NCBI RefSeq assembly: GCF_014596085.1
Contig: NZ_JACCJY010000003.1
Span: forward strand, 1 to 64,000
Origin: Azospirillum tabaci
Lineage (GTDB): Bacteria; Pseudomonadota; Alphaproteobacteria; Azospirillales; Azospirillaceae
DNA length: 64,000 nucleotides
Reading direction: 5' to 3'
Position 1 is the first letter of the stretch. Each line of letters starts with the position of its first letter. The notes under the pieces were generated by a model, which worked only from the letters and a program-made list of their open reading frames with translations, was not told the origin of the DNA and ran no database searches. A program made the translations under genes and the position numbers. Of the stretch, positions 36,510-46,397 are shown one piece after another.

Positions 36510-37915
36510 GCCGCATCCTGCCCGCCGATGGGGTGACGTTCGAATTCACGGTGCCCGTCGTCGTGATCGGCGGCGGTGCGGCCGGGATGATCGCCGCGCT
36601 TGCCGCTCATGAACGCGGGGCCGAGGTGCTGGTGCTGGAGCGCGACGCGCTGCCCCAGGGCTCCACCGCCCTGTCGGCCGGCCTGATCCCGGCGCCGGGC
36701 ACCCGCTGGCAGCGCGCCGCCGGGATCGAGGACAGCCCGGAGCGCTTCGCCGCCGACATCATCGCCAAGGCGAAGGGCGAACCCGACCCGGCGGACGTCT
36801 CCCGCGTCGCCCGTGCGGTCGGCCCGGCGCTGGAATGGCTGGCCGACCGTTACGGCCTGCCGTTCTCGGTGGTCGACAATTTCACCTATCCCGGCCACAG
36901 CGCCCGGCGCATGCATGGACTGCCCAGCCGGTCGGGGGCGGAGCTGATCGACCGGCTGCGCGGCGCCGTCGAGGCCGCCGGCATCGACGTGCTGTGCGAG
37001 GCGCATGTGACCGCGCTCTACGCCGACGGCCCGCGCGTCCGCGGCGTGGAGGTCACCCGGCCCGACGGCAGCGTCGAGCGGGTCGGCTGCGCCTCCCTGA
37101 TCCTCGCCTGCAATGGCTATGGCGGCAACAGGGCGCTGGTCGAGCGCCATGTGCCGGAGCTGGCCGACGCGCTCTACTTCGGCCATCCCGGCAACCAGGG
37201 CGACGCTCTGCTCTGGGGCGAGGCGCTGGGGGCGGCGACGCGGCACCTGTCGGGGCACCAGGGCCACGGCTCGGTCGCCCATCCCGCCGGCATCCTCGTC
37301 ACCTGGGCGACGGTCACCGAAGGCGGCGTGCAGGTGAACATCGAGGGCAAGCGCTTCTCCAACGAGGCGCAGGGCTACTCGGAACAGGCCGCCGTCGTGC
37401 TGCGCCAGCCCGACGGCATCGCCTGGACCGTCTTCGACGAGCGCATCGCCGCCGTCGCCCGCCAGTTCGAGGATTTCCGGCAGGCCGAGGCGATGGGCGC
37501 GGTGCTCGGCGCCGACAGCCCGGCGGACCTCGCCCGCCAGATGAAGATCGACGCGGAGGCGCTGACCGCCACGTTGGCCGAGGTCGACCGGTTGAAGGCA
37601 GCGGGGGGAATCGACGGCTTCGGCCGGAGCTTCGCCGGCTCGGCGCCGCTGGTGGCCCCCTACCGCGCCGTCCGCGTCACCGGCGCCCTGTTCCACACCC
37701 AGGGCGGGCTGGTCGTCGATGACGACGCTCGCGTTTTGGACGGGCAGGGTGGTCCGCTGCCCAACCTCTACGCCGCCGGCGGGGCCGCCTGCGGCGTGTC
37801 GGGAGCGAAGGCGTCCGGCTACCTGTCCGGCAACGGGCTGCTGACCGCGGTGGCGCTGGGGCGCATCGCCGGGGCAGAGGCCGCAGACTCCGTGAAGGAG
37901 GGAAGCAACCAATGA
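36506..37915 (+). CDS. FAD-dependent dehydrogenase, fumarate reductase/TcuA-like flavoprotein
   Basis: 469 aa FAD_binding_2 protein. The dinucleotide loop is [17 protein letters not shown] with GGGAAG at 22-27, followed by the E-R acid pair ([18 protein letters not shown]). The FAD C-terminal motif is [14 protein letters not shown] ... [14 protein letters not shown]. It has no signal peptide, so it is probably a cytoplasmic desaturase or reductase of a succinate-like compound. Tricarballylate dehydrogenase is one family example. Junctions on both sides are 4-bp overlaps. Confidence 0.87.
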   Translation: MSRILPADGVTFEFTVPVVVIGGGAAGMIAALAAHERGAEVLVLERDALPQGSTALSAGLIPAPGTRWQRAAGIEDSPERFAADIIAKAKGEPDPADVSRVARAVGPALEWLADRYGLPFSVVDNFTYPGHSARRMHGLPSRSGAELIDRLRGAVEAAGIDVLCEAHVTALYADGPRVRGVEVTRPDGSVERVGCASLILACNGYGGNRALVERHVPELADALYFGHPGNQGDALLWGEALGAATRHLSGHQGHGSVAHPAGILVTWATVTEGGVQVNIEGKRFSNEAQGYSEQAAVVLRQPDGIAWTVFDERIAAVARQFEDFRQAEAMGAVLGADSPADLARQMKIDAEALTATLAEVDRLKAAGGIDGFGRSFAGSAPLVAPYRAVRVTGALFHTQGGLVVDDDARVLDGQGGPLPNLYAAGGAACGVSGAKASGYLSGNGLLTAVALGRIAGAEAADSVKEGSNQ

Positions 37916-39318
37916 CGCAGCACCCCCGCAGCCTGTTCGACAAGGTCTGGGACGCCCATCTGGTGGCGACCCGGCCGGACGGGCAGGCGCTGCTCGCCAT
38001 CGACCGCCATTTCCTGCACGAGGGCTCGTTCCACGCCTTCGGCATGATCGACCACGCCAAACGCCCGGTGCGCCGGCCGGAGCTGACCTTCGCCGTCGCC
38101 GACCATTACGTGCCCTCGCACAGCCGCGCCAAACCGATCGCCGATCCCGAGATCGCCAATATGGTGACCATGTTGGAGGCCAACGCCGGGCGCCACGGCC
38201 TGCGCCACTTCGGCCTGCACGACCCGGCGCAGGGCATCGTCCATGTGCTGGCTCCGGAACAGGGGCTGACCCTGCCGGGCCTGACCATCGTCTGCGGCGA
38301 CAGCCACACCTCGACCCACGGCGCCTTCGGCGCGCTCGCCTTCGGCATCGGCGCAACCGAGGTCTCGCATGTGCTGGCGACCCAGACCCTGTGGCAGCGC
38401 CGGCCCAAGACCATGCGCATCACCATCGACGGAGAGTTGGGCGCGCATGTGACGGCCAAGGACCTGATCCTGGCGGTGATCGGCTTCATCGGAGCCGACG
38501 GGGCCGCTGGCCACGTCATCGAGTACGCCGGCAGCGCCATCCGCGCCCTGTCGATGGAAGGCCGACTGACCGTCTGCAACATGTCGATCGAGGCGGGGGC
38601 GCGGGCCGGCATGATCGCCCCCGACGACACCACCTTCTCCTGGATCGAGGGGCGGACTTATGCCCCCAAGGGCGCCCTGTTCGACCGTGCCGTCGCGCAC
38701 TGGCGGACCCTGCCCAGCGACCCGGACGCCGCATTCGACCGCGAGGTGTCGCTCGACGCCGCCGCCATCGCCCCCTCCGTCACCTGGGGCACCAGCCCGG
38801 AGACCGCGGTTCCGGTCACCGCCGCGGTTCCCGACCCCGGCGCCGAGAGCGACCCGGTGCGCGCCGGCCAGATGCGCAAGATGCTCGACTACATGGGGCT
38901 GGCCCCCGGCACGCGGCTGGAGGAGGTGGCCATCGACCGCGTCTTCATCGGGTCCTGCACCAACGCCCGTCTGGAGGATCTGCGCGCCGCCGCGGCCGTG
39001 CTGCGCGGCCGCCGCGCCATGGTGCCGGGGCTGGTGGTTCCGGGATCGGTCCCGGTGCGCCGTCAGGCCGAGGCGGAAGGGCTGGACCGCGTCTTCACCG
39101 CCGCCGGTCTGGAATGGGGCGAACCCGGCTGTTCAATGTGCGTCGGCATCAACGGCGACCTCGTCCCGGCCGGGGAGCGCTGCGCCTCGACCACCAACCG
39201 CAACTTCCCCGGCCGCCAGGGGCCGAACGCCCGCACGCACCTGATGAGCCCGGCGATGGCCGCTGCGGCCGCCGTGACGGGGCACCTCACCGATGTCCGC
39301 AAGTTGGGAGCAAGGTAA
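37912..39318 (+). CDS. LeuC-type hydratase/dehydratase large subunit (aconitase superfamily)
   Basis: 468 aa. It begins [11 protein letters not shown] and keeps the 4Fe-4S ligands Cys349 (IGSCTNA), Cys407 and Cys410 (GCSMC), plus [13 protein letters not shown] and the C-terminal [11 protein letters not shown]. These are LeuC features, yet the neighbours are catabolic and not leucine biosynthetic (no leuB or leuA). Relatives hydrate citraconate, maleate or dimethylmaleate. Substrate recognition stretches such as [14 protein letters not shown] differ from the biosynthetic form I know. It probably forms a heterodimer with the next gene. Confidence 0.9.
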   Translation: MTQHPRSLFDKVWDAHLVATRPDGQALLAIDRHFLHEGSFHAFGMIDHAKRPVRRPELTFAVADHYVPSHSRAKPIADPEIANMVTMLEANAGRHGLRHFGLHDPAQGIVHVLAPEQGLTLPGLTIVCGDSHTSTHGAFGALAFGIGATEVSHVLATQTLWQRRPKTMRITIDGELGAHVTAKDLILAVIGFIGADGAAGHVIEYAGSAIRALSMEGRLTVCNMSIEAGARAGMIAPDDTTFSWIEGRTYAPKGALFDRAVAHWRTLPSDPDAAFDREVSLDAAAIAPSVTWGTSPETAVPVTAAVPDPGAESDPVRAGQMRKMLDYMGLAPGTRLEEVAIDRVFIGSCTNARLEDLRAAAAVLRGRRAMVPGLVVPGSVPVRRQAEAEGLDRVFTAAGLEWGEPGCSMCVGINGDLVPAGERCASTTNRNFPGRQGPNARTHLMSPAMAAAAAVTGHLTDVRKLGAR

Positions 39319-39320
39319 GG

Positions 39321-39917
39321 ATGGACCCCTTCGTCACGCTGACCGCGCCGGCGGTGCCGCTCGACATCGCCAACATCGACACCGACCAGCTGCTCCCGGC
39401 GCGCTTCCTGAAGAAGCCGCGCAGCGCCGGCTACGGCAACTTTCTGTTCCATGACGAGCGCAAACCGGGCTTTCCGCTGGACGACCCCGCCTACGCCGGC
39501 GCCCGCGTGCTGGTGAGCGACCGCAATTTCGGTTGCGGGTCGTCGCGGGAGGGGGCGGTCTACGCGCTGGTGGACGGCGGGTTCCGCTGCGTCGTCGCCC
39601 CCAGCTTCGGCGACATCTTCGCCGCCAACGCTGCCAAGAACGGCCTGCTGACCATCGCCCTGCCGGAGGCGACGGTGGCGGATCTGCGCCGCCAGTTGCA
39701 GGAAACGCCGGGCGCCGCCGTCACCGTGGACCTGCCGGCCCAGACGCTGACCGGTCCGGACGGCCAGCCGCTGCCCTTCGCCATCGACCCGTTCAAGAAG
39801 GAATGTCTGATCGAGGGCCTCGACGACGTGGCCCTGACGCTGCGCCACCAGGACGCCATCGACGCCTTTGACCGCGCCGACGCCGAGGCGCGGCCTTGGC
39901 TGGTGCCGGGAGCCTGA
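39321..39917 (+). CDS. LeuD-type hydratase/dehydratase small subunit
   Basis: 198 aa swivelling-domain partner of the LeuC-like protein, 2 bp downstream, with GGTAAGG before the ATG. Marks are NIDTDQLLPARFLKK, the substrate loop DRNFGCGSSREGAVYAL, APSFGDIFAANAAKNGLL and the C-terminal DPFKKECLIEGLDDVALTL. It ends the putative catabolic operon; the following gene is convergent. Confidence 0.92.
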   Translation: MDPFVTLTAPAVPLDIANIDTDQLLPARFLKKPRSAGYGNFLFHDERKPGFPLDDPAYAGARVLVSDRNFGCGSSREGAVYALVDGGFRCVVAPSFGDIFAANAAKNGLLTIALPEATVADLRRQLQETPGAAVTVDLPAQTLTGPDGQPLPFAIDPFKKECLIEGLDDVALTLRHQDAIDAFDRADAEARPWLVPGA

Positions 39918-39943
39918 CGGGTCGTTGACGGCTCCGCACCGGA

Positions 39944-40840
39944 TCACGGCGCGGCGTCGCACACCACGCGGTTGCGGCCGCCGTTCTTTGCGCGGTACAG
40001 CGCCTCGTCCGCCCGTGCGAGCACCGCGGCGACGCTGGTCTCGCCCGGTCGCAGCGCGCTGACCCCAATGCTGACGGTGAAGGTGAGGACGGACCCGGCG
40101 CCGTTGGCGATGCGCACGTCGGTTTCCGCCAGCGCCCGGCGCAGCCGTTCCGCGAGCAGCGCCGCCCCCTGCGGCGGCGTCTCGGGCAGCAGGATGGCGA
40201 ACTCCTCGCCGCCCAGCCGGCCCAGGACGTCGGCGCCGCGCACCATGGACCGGCAGGCCCGGACCACGCTGCGGATGGCCTCGTCCCCGGTGGCGTGGCC
40301 GTAGGTGTCGTTGACCTTCTTGAAGTGGTCGATGTCCAGCATGATCGCCGACAGTGGCTGGCCGTTGCGCTGCGCCCGCGCCACCTCGTCGGCGGCGCGC
40401 GCCATGAAGCGTCCGCGGTTCAGCGCCCCGGTCAGCGAATCGGTGGTGGCGAGTCGTTCAAGCTGGCGCTGCATGTCGACCACGCGGGAGGCGGCCAGCA
40501 GCCGTGCGCGAAGCCAAGTGAGATCCAGCGGCTTGCGCAGGAATTCGTCGGCTCCGTTCTCCACGACCTCGAAGAATTGGTTGGTGATGCTGCCAGGGAT
40601 CATCAGCATGAGATAGAGGTGCCGTTCCCGCTGCGCCGCGCGCAGGTGCCAGCAAACCTCAACCCCCTCCATCTCGCCGACGCGGAAATCGACAAGCGCG
40701 ATGTCGATGGGCTCGTCGCGGCAGCGGGCCAAGGCCACTTGGCCGCTTTCGGCGAAGGTCGCCTGATGGCCGAAGCCTTCAAGCTGCTGGCACAGCACCG
40801 TGCGCGCCATGCGCGAATCGTCCACCACCAAAATCCGCAT
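39944..40840 (-). CDS. Response regulator with GGDEF domain (diguanylate cyclase)
   Basis: 298 aa PleD-like protein. The REC domain spans 1-120 with Asp7/Asp8 and phospho-acceptor Asp51 (LVDFRVGEM). A linking helix leads to a GGDEF domain at about 135-298. The active site is GGEEF, preceded five residues earlier by RGAD, an RxxD inhibitory site, so it should make cyclic di-GMP with product inhibition. The start at 40840 (MRILVVDDS) has GGAGG five bases upstream; an extension to 40873 is unlikely. No kinase gene is adjacent. Confidence 0.92.
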   Translation of the reverse strand: MRILVVDDSRMARTVLCQQLEGFGHQATFAESGQVALARCRDEPIDIALVDFRVGEMEGVEVCWHLRAAQRERHLYLMLMIPGSITNQFFEVVENGADEFLRKPLDLTWLRARLLAASRVVDMQRQLERLATTDSLTGALNRGRFMARAADEVARAQRNGQPLSAIMLDIDHFKKVNDTYGHATGDEAIRSVVRACRSMVRGADVLGRLGGEEFAILLPETPPQGAALLAERLRRALAETDVRIANGAGSVLTFTVSIGVSALRPGETSVAAVLARADEALYRAKNGGRNRVVCDAAP

Positions 40841-41041
40841 GCGGCCTCCACGACCATTGCTCCAGAGAAGCACAAAGCCTTGAAGGAAACATTACAACCG
40901 TATGGAATTCCGAATGAGCCCGCCTCAACGGGTCGCAAGCACGCATTCGACCGGAAATCGTGCCGACACAAGCGCGTTTCATCGAAAGCCGCAGGATTCT
41001 CAGCGGCAGGGTGGTGACGTGTCTTGGATGCAAAAAGCATG

Positions 41042-41131
41042 TGGCGGATGGGGTGGGATTCGAACCCACGGTGGAGTTGCCCCCACGCCAGTTTTCAAGA
41101 CTGGAGCCTTAAACCGCTCGGCCACCCATCC
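41042..41131 (-). tRNA. tRNA-Ser (anticodon TGA)
   Basis: A 90-nt type II tRNA with encoded CCA. GGATGGG pairs with CCCATCC, the long variable arm lies around 41063-41085, the anticodon loop is CTTGAAA with TGA read from 41097 down to 41095, and the T arm is GGGTTCGAATCCC. It is a single tRNA gene. A short ATGC-TTTTT-GCAT hairpin with a T-run follows just downstream on this strand (41030-41041). Confidence 0.97.
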
Positions 41132-41167
41132 AATCAACGCTTTCAAGGGCTTACCCTTGCGCGCTCT

Positions 41168-41246
41168 GGGGACCAACTCAATCTGGTCCCCGCCCCGATC
41201 CCCAAAATTGGTACCTGATTTCGGCTCTCCCCTTGCTGGGGATCGG
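41168..41246. repeat. Two perfect inverted repeats between tRNA-Ser and a hypothetical gene
   Basis: GGGGACCA (41168-41175) pairs with TGGTCCCC (41184-41191). CCGATCCCCA (41195-41204) pairs with TGGGGATCGG (41237-41246). No T-runs are seen. They could end transcription of the hypothetical gene at 41338-41910 or be part of a structured transcript. The 206 bases from 41132 to 41337 hold no other feature I recognise. Confidence 0.5.
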
Positions 41247-41337
41247 AAGCGCGGCGAACATGCCGTGTCCCAGTTCTCTGGTCAACTCGCTTTTGATCAC
41301 CGGCGTGCAGGGATCGCTTCGGTTCAACGCGGGCGCG

Positions 41338-41910
41338 TCACATCCGGATCGGGCGGCCCAAGTTCGACAGCCGCTTCGTAGGCTTCGGAGGCGTTGGGGA
41401 GCCGGAGAAATCGGGCAGGCTGGGGGCGCGGCTGATGACCTTGCGGATCATGACGCCGGTCGCCTCCAGGTCCTCGACCACCGTGGCCGACACGCGACCC
41501 GCATAGTGTGGGCGGTCGAGCTTGGAGCGCATCTCCTCGATGATCTTCAACTCCGGTTCGAACAGCTCACGGGCGCCGATGGGAAGCGCCTGATCGTCGC
41601 GCACGCGTTCGAAATAATTCCGCGTGGCGCGGGCCAGCAGACCGGTCAGCAACAGGTCGATCCGTTCGAACTCCGTGCGCAGGTCGGACAGCTTCGCCGT
41701 GTTGACGGTCGTCAGGCGCTCTTCCGTCAGCGCGACGAGGGCGCGTACCTCCTCCACCTTCCGGCGGAAGCCGAGGAAGGAGGAGAAACGGTCTTCCTGG
41801 ATGTCGCGCTGAGCGCGCGCGCCCAAAGCGACGGCCTCGCCGGCCTGCTGCTCGATGGCCGTCAGCAGATCTTCGATCGCTCTGCGGCCGGTGTCCTGTG
41901 CCCAGACCAT
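41338..41910 (-). CDS. Hypothetical protein, coiled-coil-like
   Basis: 190 aa, not recognised. It is predicted to be mostly helical, soluble and rich in charged residues (KVEEVRALVALTEERL, DLRTEFERIDLLLTGLLAR). The C-terminus is a short Pro-rich tail ending NLGRPIRM. Start 41910 (MVWAQDTGRR) was chosen over the longer reading frame, which runs into xthA. It lies 73 bp after xthA on the same strand and may be co-transcribed. Confidence 0.6.
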   Translation of the reverse strand: MVWAQDTGRRAIEDLLTAIEQQAGEAVALGARAQRDIQEDRFSSFLGFRRKVEEVRALVALTEERLTTVNTAKLSDLRTEFERIDLLLTGLLARATRNYFERVRDDQALPIGARELFEPELKIIEEMRSKLDRPHYAGRVSATVVEDLEATGVMIRKVISRAPSLPDFSGSPTPPKPTKRLSNLGRPIRM

Positions 41911-41983
41911 CGCCTTGCCGCCTCTCCCCGCGGATGGACGCTCGCTCGGTTTCCGAGTCGGTCTTGAGGATGCGCGAAAAAAT

Positions 41984-42769
41984 TTAAGAAATGTCTGACC
42001 CGTCGCGCAGATCGAGCAGCACGGGCGTGTGGTCGGACGCTTTTTCCGCACCGCGCGGGCGGCGGTCGATGCGGCACCCCACGAGACGGTCGGCGGCCTG
42101 CGGGGACAGCAGGAAGTGATCGATGCGCAACCCCAGATCCCGCGGCCAGCAGCCCGCCTGATAATCCCAGAACGTGTAGGCGTGGTCGTCGTCGTGCAGG
42201 GCGCGGTAGGCTTCGGTCAGGCCCAGATTCAGCAGGGCGCGGAACTTCGCCCGCGATTCCGGCTGGAACAGGGCGTCGCCGGCGAAGGCCACCGGGTCGA
42301 AGACGTCCCTCGGCTCCGGAATGATGTTGTAGTCGCCGCCCAGCACGAAAGGGACCTCCTGCGCCAGCAGGCCGCGGGCGTGGGCGTGCAGCCGGTCCAT
42401 CCAGCGGAGCTTGTAGGCGAACTTCTCCGTCCCGAGCGGATTGCCGTTGGGCAGATAGAGCGAGGCGATGCGCACGCCGCCCACCGTGGCCTCGACATAG
42501 CGGGCCTGCTCGTCCTCCGGCTCGCCGGGCAGGCGGGTCAGCACGTCCTCGTGCGGCGCCTTGGAGAGGAACGCCACGCCGTTGTAGGACTTCTGCCCCA
42601 CCGGCGTGACGTGATAGCCCAACTCCTCGAAGGCGGCGCGGGGAAAGGCCGCGGTCTCGCACTTGATTTCCTGCAGAAGCGCGACGTCCGGGGACTCCGC
42701 GCGCAGCCAGTCGGTGATCAGCGGAAGGCGGGCCTTCGCCGAATTGACGTTCCAGGTGGCGATCTTCAC
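41984..42769 (-). CDS. xthA: Exodeoxyribonuclease III
   Basis: 261 aa EEP-fold nuclease for base-excision repair: AP endonuclease and 3'-5' exonuclease. Motifs in order: MKIATWNVNSAKAR, LLQEIKCE (metal Glu), YLPNGNPLGTEKFAYKL, GGDYNIIPEPRDVFDP, LRIDHFLLS and KASDHTPVLLDL, which contains the catalytic Asp-His pair. Length is normal. It lies 46 bp after erpA. Confidence 0.96.
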   Translation of the reverse strand: MKIATWNVNSAKARLPLITDWLRAESPDVALLQEIKCETAAFPRAAFEELGYHVTPVGQKSYNGVAFLSKAPHEDVLTRLPGEPEDEQARYVEATVGGVRIASLYLPNGNPLGTEKFAYKLRWMDRLHAHARGLLAQEVPFVLGGDYNIIPEPRDVFDPVAFAGDALFQPESRAKFRALLNLGLTEAYRALHDDDHAYTFWDYQAGCWPRDLGLRIDHFLLSPQAADRLVGCRIDRRPRGAEKASDHTPVLLDLRDGSDIS

Positions 42770-42815
42770 GTCGTGTTCTTCTTGTTCGGCAAAGGCCAGG
42801 GGAAAAAAGGAACCG

Positions 42816-43184
42816 TCAGGCGGCGAAGGAATTGCCGCAGCCGCAGGAGGCCGTGGCGTTCGGGTTCTTGATCTGGAAGGCGGCGCCCATCAGGTCCTCG
42901 ACATAGTCGAGGGTGGAGCCGGCGAGCAGGTCCAGCGAGACGTCGTCGGTGACGACCTTCACGCCGTTCTTCTCGAACACATGGTCGTCCTCGTTCGCCG
43001 TGGCGTCGAAGGCGAAGCCGTACTGGAAGCCGGAGCAGCCGCCGCCCGACACGGTCAGGCGCAGCATCAGGGCCGGGTCGCCCTCGTGCTCGATCAGGAA
43101 GGCGACGCGCTTGGCGGCGCTGTCAGACACGGTGAGAACGCGCGCACCCTCTTGCGCGGTGGCGGGAAGGGCGGTGTCGGGCAT
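42816..43184 (-). CDS. erpA: Iron-sulfur cluster insertion protein, A-type carrier (ErpA/HesB family)
   Basis: 122 aa. The three cluster-binding cysteines are Cys50 (GGGCSGFQYGF), Cys114 and Cys116 (SCGCGNSF). The N-terminal 15 residues are a variable tail, then the fold begins LTVSDSAAKRVAFLI. A-type carriers hand Fe-S clusters to targets. The gene is divergent from dgt, with a 192-bp gap between starts. Confidence 0.92.
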   Translation of the reverse strand: MPDTALPATAQEGARVLTVSDSAAKRVAFLIEHEGDPALMLRLTVSGGGCSGFQYGFAFDATANEDDHVFEKNGVKVVTDDVSLDLLAGSTLDYVEDLMGAAFQIKNPNATASCGCGNSFAA

Positions 43185-43376
43185 GGGACGGACCTCAGGG
43201 TTTCGCGGGACAGACGACACGATGACGAATGTAAGGGTGTGTCCGCCTTTCGTCAAAGGCATGTCCGGCCTTCTCATGCCTGACCTGCGGTTCGCCTGGG
43301 TGCGGCTGCCGGATGTCTCGGCGGCTCTCCGCCTTCGCCGTTGCACAGTGCGGTTTGCGTCGGTAGTGTCCGCGCC

Positions 43377-44588
43377 ATGACGGCGGACTTCTTCCAGGAT
43401 CGCCCGGCGCCCTATGGCTGCGACCCCGCACAGACGCGCGGCCGGCTGTTCCCGGAGCCGGAAAGCCCGACGCGCTCGTGCTACCAGCGCGACCGCGACC
43501 GCATCGTGCATTCCGGCGCCTTCCGAAAGCTGAAATACAAGACGCAGGTCTTCGTTTATCACGAAGGCGACTATTTCCGCACGCGCCTGACCCACAGCCT
43601 GGAGGTGGCGCAGATCGCCCGCTCGATCAGCCGCGCGCTGGGGCTGAACGAGGACCTGGCGGAGGCCGTCGCGCTCGCCCACGATCTCGGCCACACCCCC
43701 TTCGGCCATGCCGGAGAGGACGCGCTCGACGCCTGCATGGCGCCCTACGGCGGCTTCGCCCACAACGACCAGACGCTGCGCATCCTGACGATGCTGGAGC
43801 GGCGCTACGCCGACTTCGACGGGCTGAACCTGACCTGGGAGACGCTGGAGGGCGTGGTCAAGCACAACGGTCCGCTGCTGCCGCCTGCCGGCGGTACTGG
43901 CGACGGTGAACGGCTGCCGACGACGCTGGCCGCCTTCCAGGAGCGCTGGGACCTGGAGCTTCACACCAACCCGGGCGCCGAGGCGCAGGTGGCGGCCCTG
44001 GCCGACGACATCGCCTACAACAACCACGACATCGACGACGGGCTGCGCGCCGGCCTGTTCACGGTGGATGAGGTGGCGGAACTGCCGCTGGTCGGCCCGG
44101 TGGTGCGGCAGGTCTGCGACCGCTATCCGGGGCTGGAGCGGTCTCGCCTGATCCACGAGACGATCCGGCGGATGATAAACAACATGATCGTTGACCTGCT
44201 GGCCGAGACGCGGGAACGGCTGGACCGCCACCGCCCCGGCAGCGCGGCCGAACTGCGCGCCCTGCCGGAAGCGGTCGTCAGCTTCTCCAGCGCGATGTTC
44301 GAGGCGCAGCGGCCCTTGCGCGCCTTCCTGAAACAGCGCATGTACCGCCATTACCGGGTCAACCGGGAAATGAGCAAGTGCAAGCGGGTGGTCACCGCCC
44401 TGTTCGACCTGTTCATGGCCGAGCCGAACACCCTGCCGACGCAATGGCAGGAGGAGATCGCCAGACAGGGAGGGCACGGGGACCGGACGGTGCTGGCGCG
44501 GCTGGTGGCCGACTACATCGCCGGGATGACCGACCGCTACGCGCTCGCCGAGTACGCCCGCCTGTTCGACATGGACGCCAAGACCTGA
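43377..44588 (+). CDS. dgt: Deoxyguanosinetriphosphate triphosphohydrolase-like protein (type 2)
   Basis: 403 aa HD-domain dNTPase. Metal ligands are His73 (RTRLTHSLEV), His102-Asp103 (ALAHDLGHTPFGHAGE) and a distal Asp in DDIAYNNHDIDDG. The N-terminus SPTRSCYQRDRDRIVHSGAFRKLKYKTQVF-type region is diagnostic. The ATG at 43377 has no Shine-Dalgarno. A promoter-like TTGCAC (43341-43346), 17 bases and TAGTGT (43364-43369) would start the transcript at the ATG, so it may be leaderless. It is followed by argS after 48 bp, a common alphaproteobacterial order. Confidence 0.93.
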   Translation: MTADFFQDRPAPYGCDPAQTRGRLFPEPESPTRSCYQRDRDRIVHSGAFRKLKYKTQVFVYHEGDYFRTRLTHSLEVAQIARSISRALGLNEDLAEAVALAHDLGHTPFGHAGEDALDACMAPYGGFAHNDQTLRILTMLERRYADFDGLNLTWETLEGVVKHNGPLLPPAGGTGDGERLPTTLAAFQERWDLELHTNPGAEAQVAALADDIAYNNHDIDDGLRAGLFTVDEVAELPLVGPVVRQVCDRYPGLERSRLIHETIRRMINNMIVDLLAETRERLDRHRPGSAAELRALPEAVVSFSSAMFEAQRPLRAFLKQRMYRHYRVNREMSKCKRVVTALFDLFMAEPNTLPTQWQEEIARQGGHGDRTVLARLVADYIAGMTDRYALAEYARLFDMDAKT

Positions 44589-44636
44589 ACCGCCCTGCGC
44601 CTCAATGGCCAAGACCTAAACGCAAGAATTGATACG

Positions 44637-46397
44637 ATGAACATCTTCAAGGTCTTCGAGAACGACATCCGCAAGCTGCTGGACGAGCTGGCCGCCGAGG
44701 GCCAGATCCCGGCGGGGCTCGACACCGCGCGCCTGACGGTGGAGCCGCCGCGCGAGGCGGCGCACGGCGACCTGTCGACCAACGCGGCGATGATCCTGGC
44801 CAAGCCGGCGGGCAAGCCGCCCCGCGCGCTGGCCGAGCTGCTGGTGGCGAAGCTGAAGACCCGCCCCGACGTGGCGAGCGCCGAGATCGCCGGTCCGGGT
44901 TTCGTGAACCTGCGCCTGTCCGCCGACGTCTGGCGCGACCGCATCCGCGACGTGCTGACCGCCGGCACCGCCTATGGCGAGAGCACGCTGGGCGGCAAGC
45001 GCCCGGTGAACGTCGAGTATGTGTCGGCCAACCCCACCGGCCCGCTGCACGCCGCCCATGGCCGCGGCGCCGTCTTCGGCGACGCGCTGGCCGCCCTGCT
45101 GGAGAAGGCCGGCTACGCCGTAGCCCGTGAATATTACATCAACGACGCCGGCGCCCAGGTCGACGTGCTGGGCCGCTCCACCTTCCTGCGCTACCGCGAG
45201 GCGCTGGGCGAGGACATCGGCGAGATCCCGGCGGGCCTCTATCCCGGCGAGTATCTGAAGGAGGTCGGGCAGGCCCTGGCCGAGCGCGACGGCAACAAAT
45301 GGGTCGGCGCGGACGAGGCCGACTGGCTGCCGGCCTGCCGCGACTTCGCCATCGCCACCATCATGGAATGGATCAAGGAGGACCTCGGCGTCCTCGGCGT
45401 CCGCATGGACGTCTACAGCTCCGAACGCGCGCTGGTGAAGGCCGGGGCGGTGGACACGGCGCTGAAGGCGCTGGAGGACCGTGGCCTGATCTATGTCGGC
45501 GTGCTGGAGCCGCCGAAGGGCAAGAAGCCCGACGATTGGGAGCCGCGCCCGCAGACCCTGTTCAAGTCCACCGAATTCGGCGACGACGTCGACCGCCCCC
45601 TGAAGAAGTCGGATGGGTCCTTCACCTACTTCTCCAACGACATCGCCTATCACTACGACAAGCACCGCCGCGGCTTCGACCTGCAGATCGATGTGTGGGG
45701 CGCCGACCATGGCGGCTACGTCAAGCGCATGCAGGCGGCGACCACGGCCATCACCGAGGGCAAGGCGTCGCTGGACGTGAAGCTGTGCCAGCTCGTCCAT
45801 CTGATGAAGAACGGCGAGCCGGTGAAGATGTCCAAGCGCGCCGGCACCTTCGTGACGCTGCGCGACGTGATCGAGGAGGTCGGCCGCGACGTCGTCCGCT
45901 TCATCATGCTGACCCGCCGCAACGACCAGACGCTGGACTTCGACTTCGCCAAGGTCGTCGAGCAGTCGAAGGACAACCCGGTCTTCTACGTGCAGTACGC
46001 CCACGCCCGCTGCCGCTCGGTCCTGCGCCACGCCGCGACGGCGCTGCCGGGCGCCGACCTGTCGCTGGCGGCGCTGGCCGCCAAGGCCAACCTCGCCCGT
46101 CTCGACAGCGAGGAGGAGATGGCGCTGGCCAGGCGCATGGCGACCTGGCCGCGTCTGGTCGAGTCCGCCGCCGAGGCGCACGAGCCGCACCGCGTGGCCT
46201 TCTACCTCTACGACCTCGCCAGCGACTTCCACGCGCTGTGGAACAAGGGCCGCGACGACACCAGTCTGCGCTTCCTGATCGACGGTGACGAGGAGGTGAC
46301 CGTGGCCCGTCTGGCGCTGGTCAGCGCGGTCGCCACGGTGATCGCCTCCGGCCTTGCCGTCATGGGTGTGGAACCGGTGGAGGAAATGCGGTCATGA
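44637..46397 (+). CDS. argS: Arginyl-tRNA synthetase
   Basis: 586 aa class I synthetase. The N-terminal Add1 domain is at 1-110. The HIGH-type motif is [20 protein letters not shown], and the KMSKS-type motif is KMSKRAG, followed by [16 protein letters not shown]. The DALR anticodon-binding domain closes the protein, though its usual C-terminal MRM-like end is replaced by [10 protein letters not shown]. It overlaps the SPOR gene by 4 bp (ATGA). Confidence 0.97.
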   Translation: MNIFKVFENDIRKLLDELAAEGQIPAGLDTARLTVEPPREAAHGDLSTNAAMILAKPAGKPPRALAELLVAKLKTRPDVASAEIAGPGFVNLRLSADVWRDRIRDVLTAGTAYGESTLGGKRPVNVEYVSANPTGPLHAAHGRGAVFGDALAALLEKAGYAVAREYYINDAGAQVDVLGRSTFLRYREALGEDIGEIPAGLYPGEYLKEVGQALAERDGNKWVGADEADWLPACRDFAIATIMEWIKEDLGVLGVRMDVYSSERALVKAGAVDTALKALEDRGLIYVGVLEPPKGKKPDDWEPRPQTLFKSTEFGDDVDRPLKKSDGSFTYFSNDIAYHYDKHRRGFDLQIDVWGADHGGYVKRMQAATTAITEGKASLDVKLCQLVHLMKNGEPVKMSKRAGTFVTLRDVIEEVGRDVVRFIMLTRRNDQTLDFDFAKVVEQSKDNPVFYVQYAHARCRSVLRHAATALPGADLSLAALAAKANLARLDSEEEMALARRMATWPRLVESAAEAHEPHRVAFYLYDLASDFHALWNKGRDDTSLRFLIDGDEEVTVARLALVSAVATVIASGLAVMGVEPVEEMRS

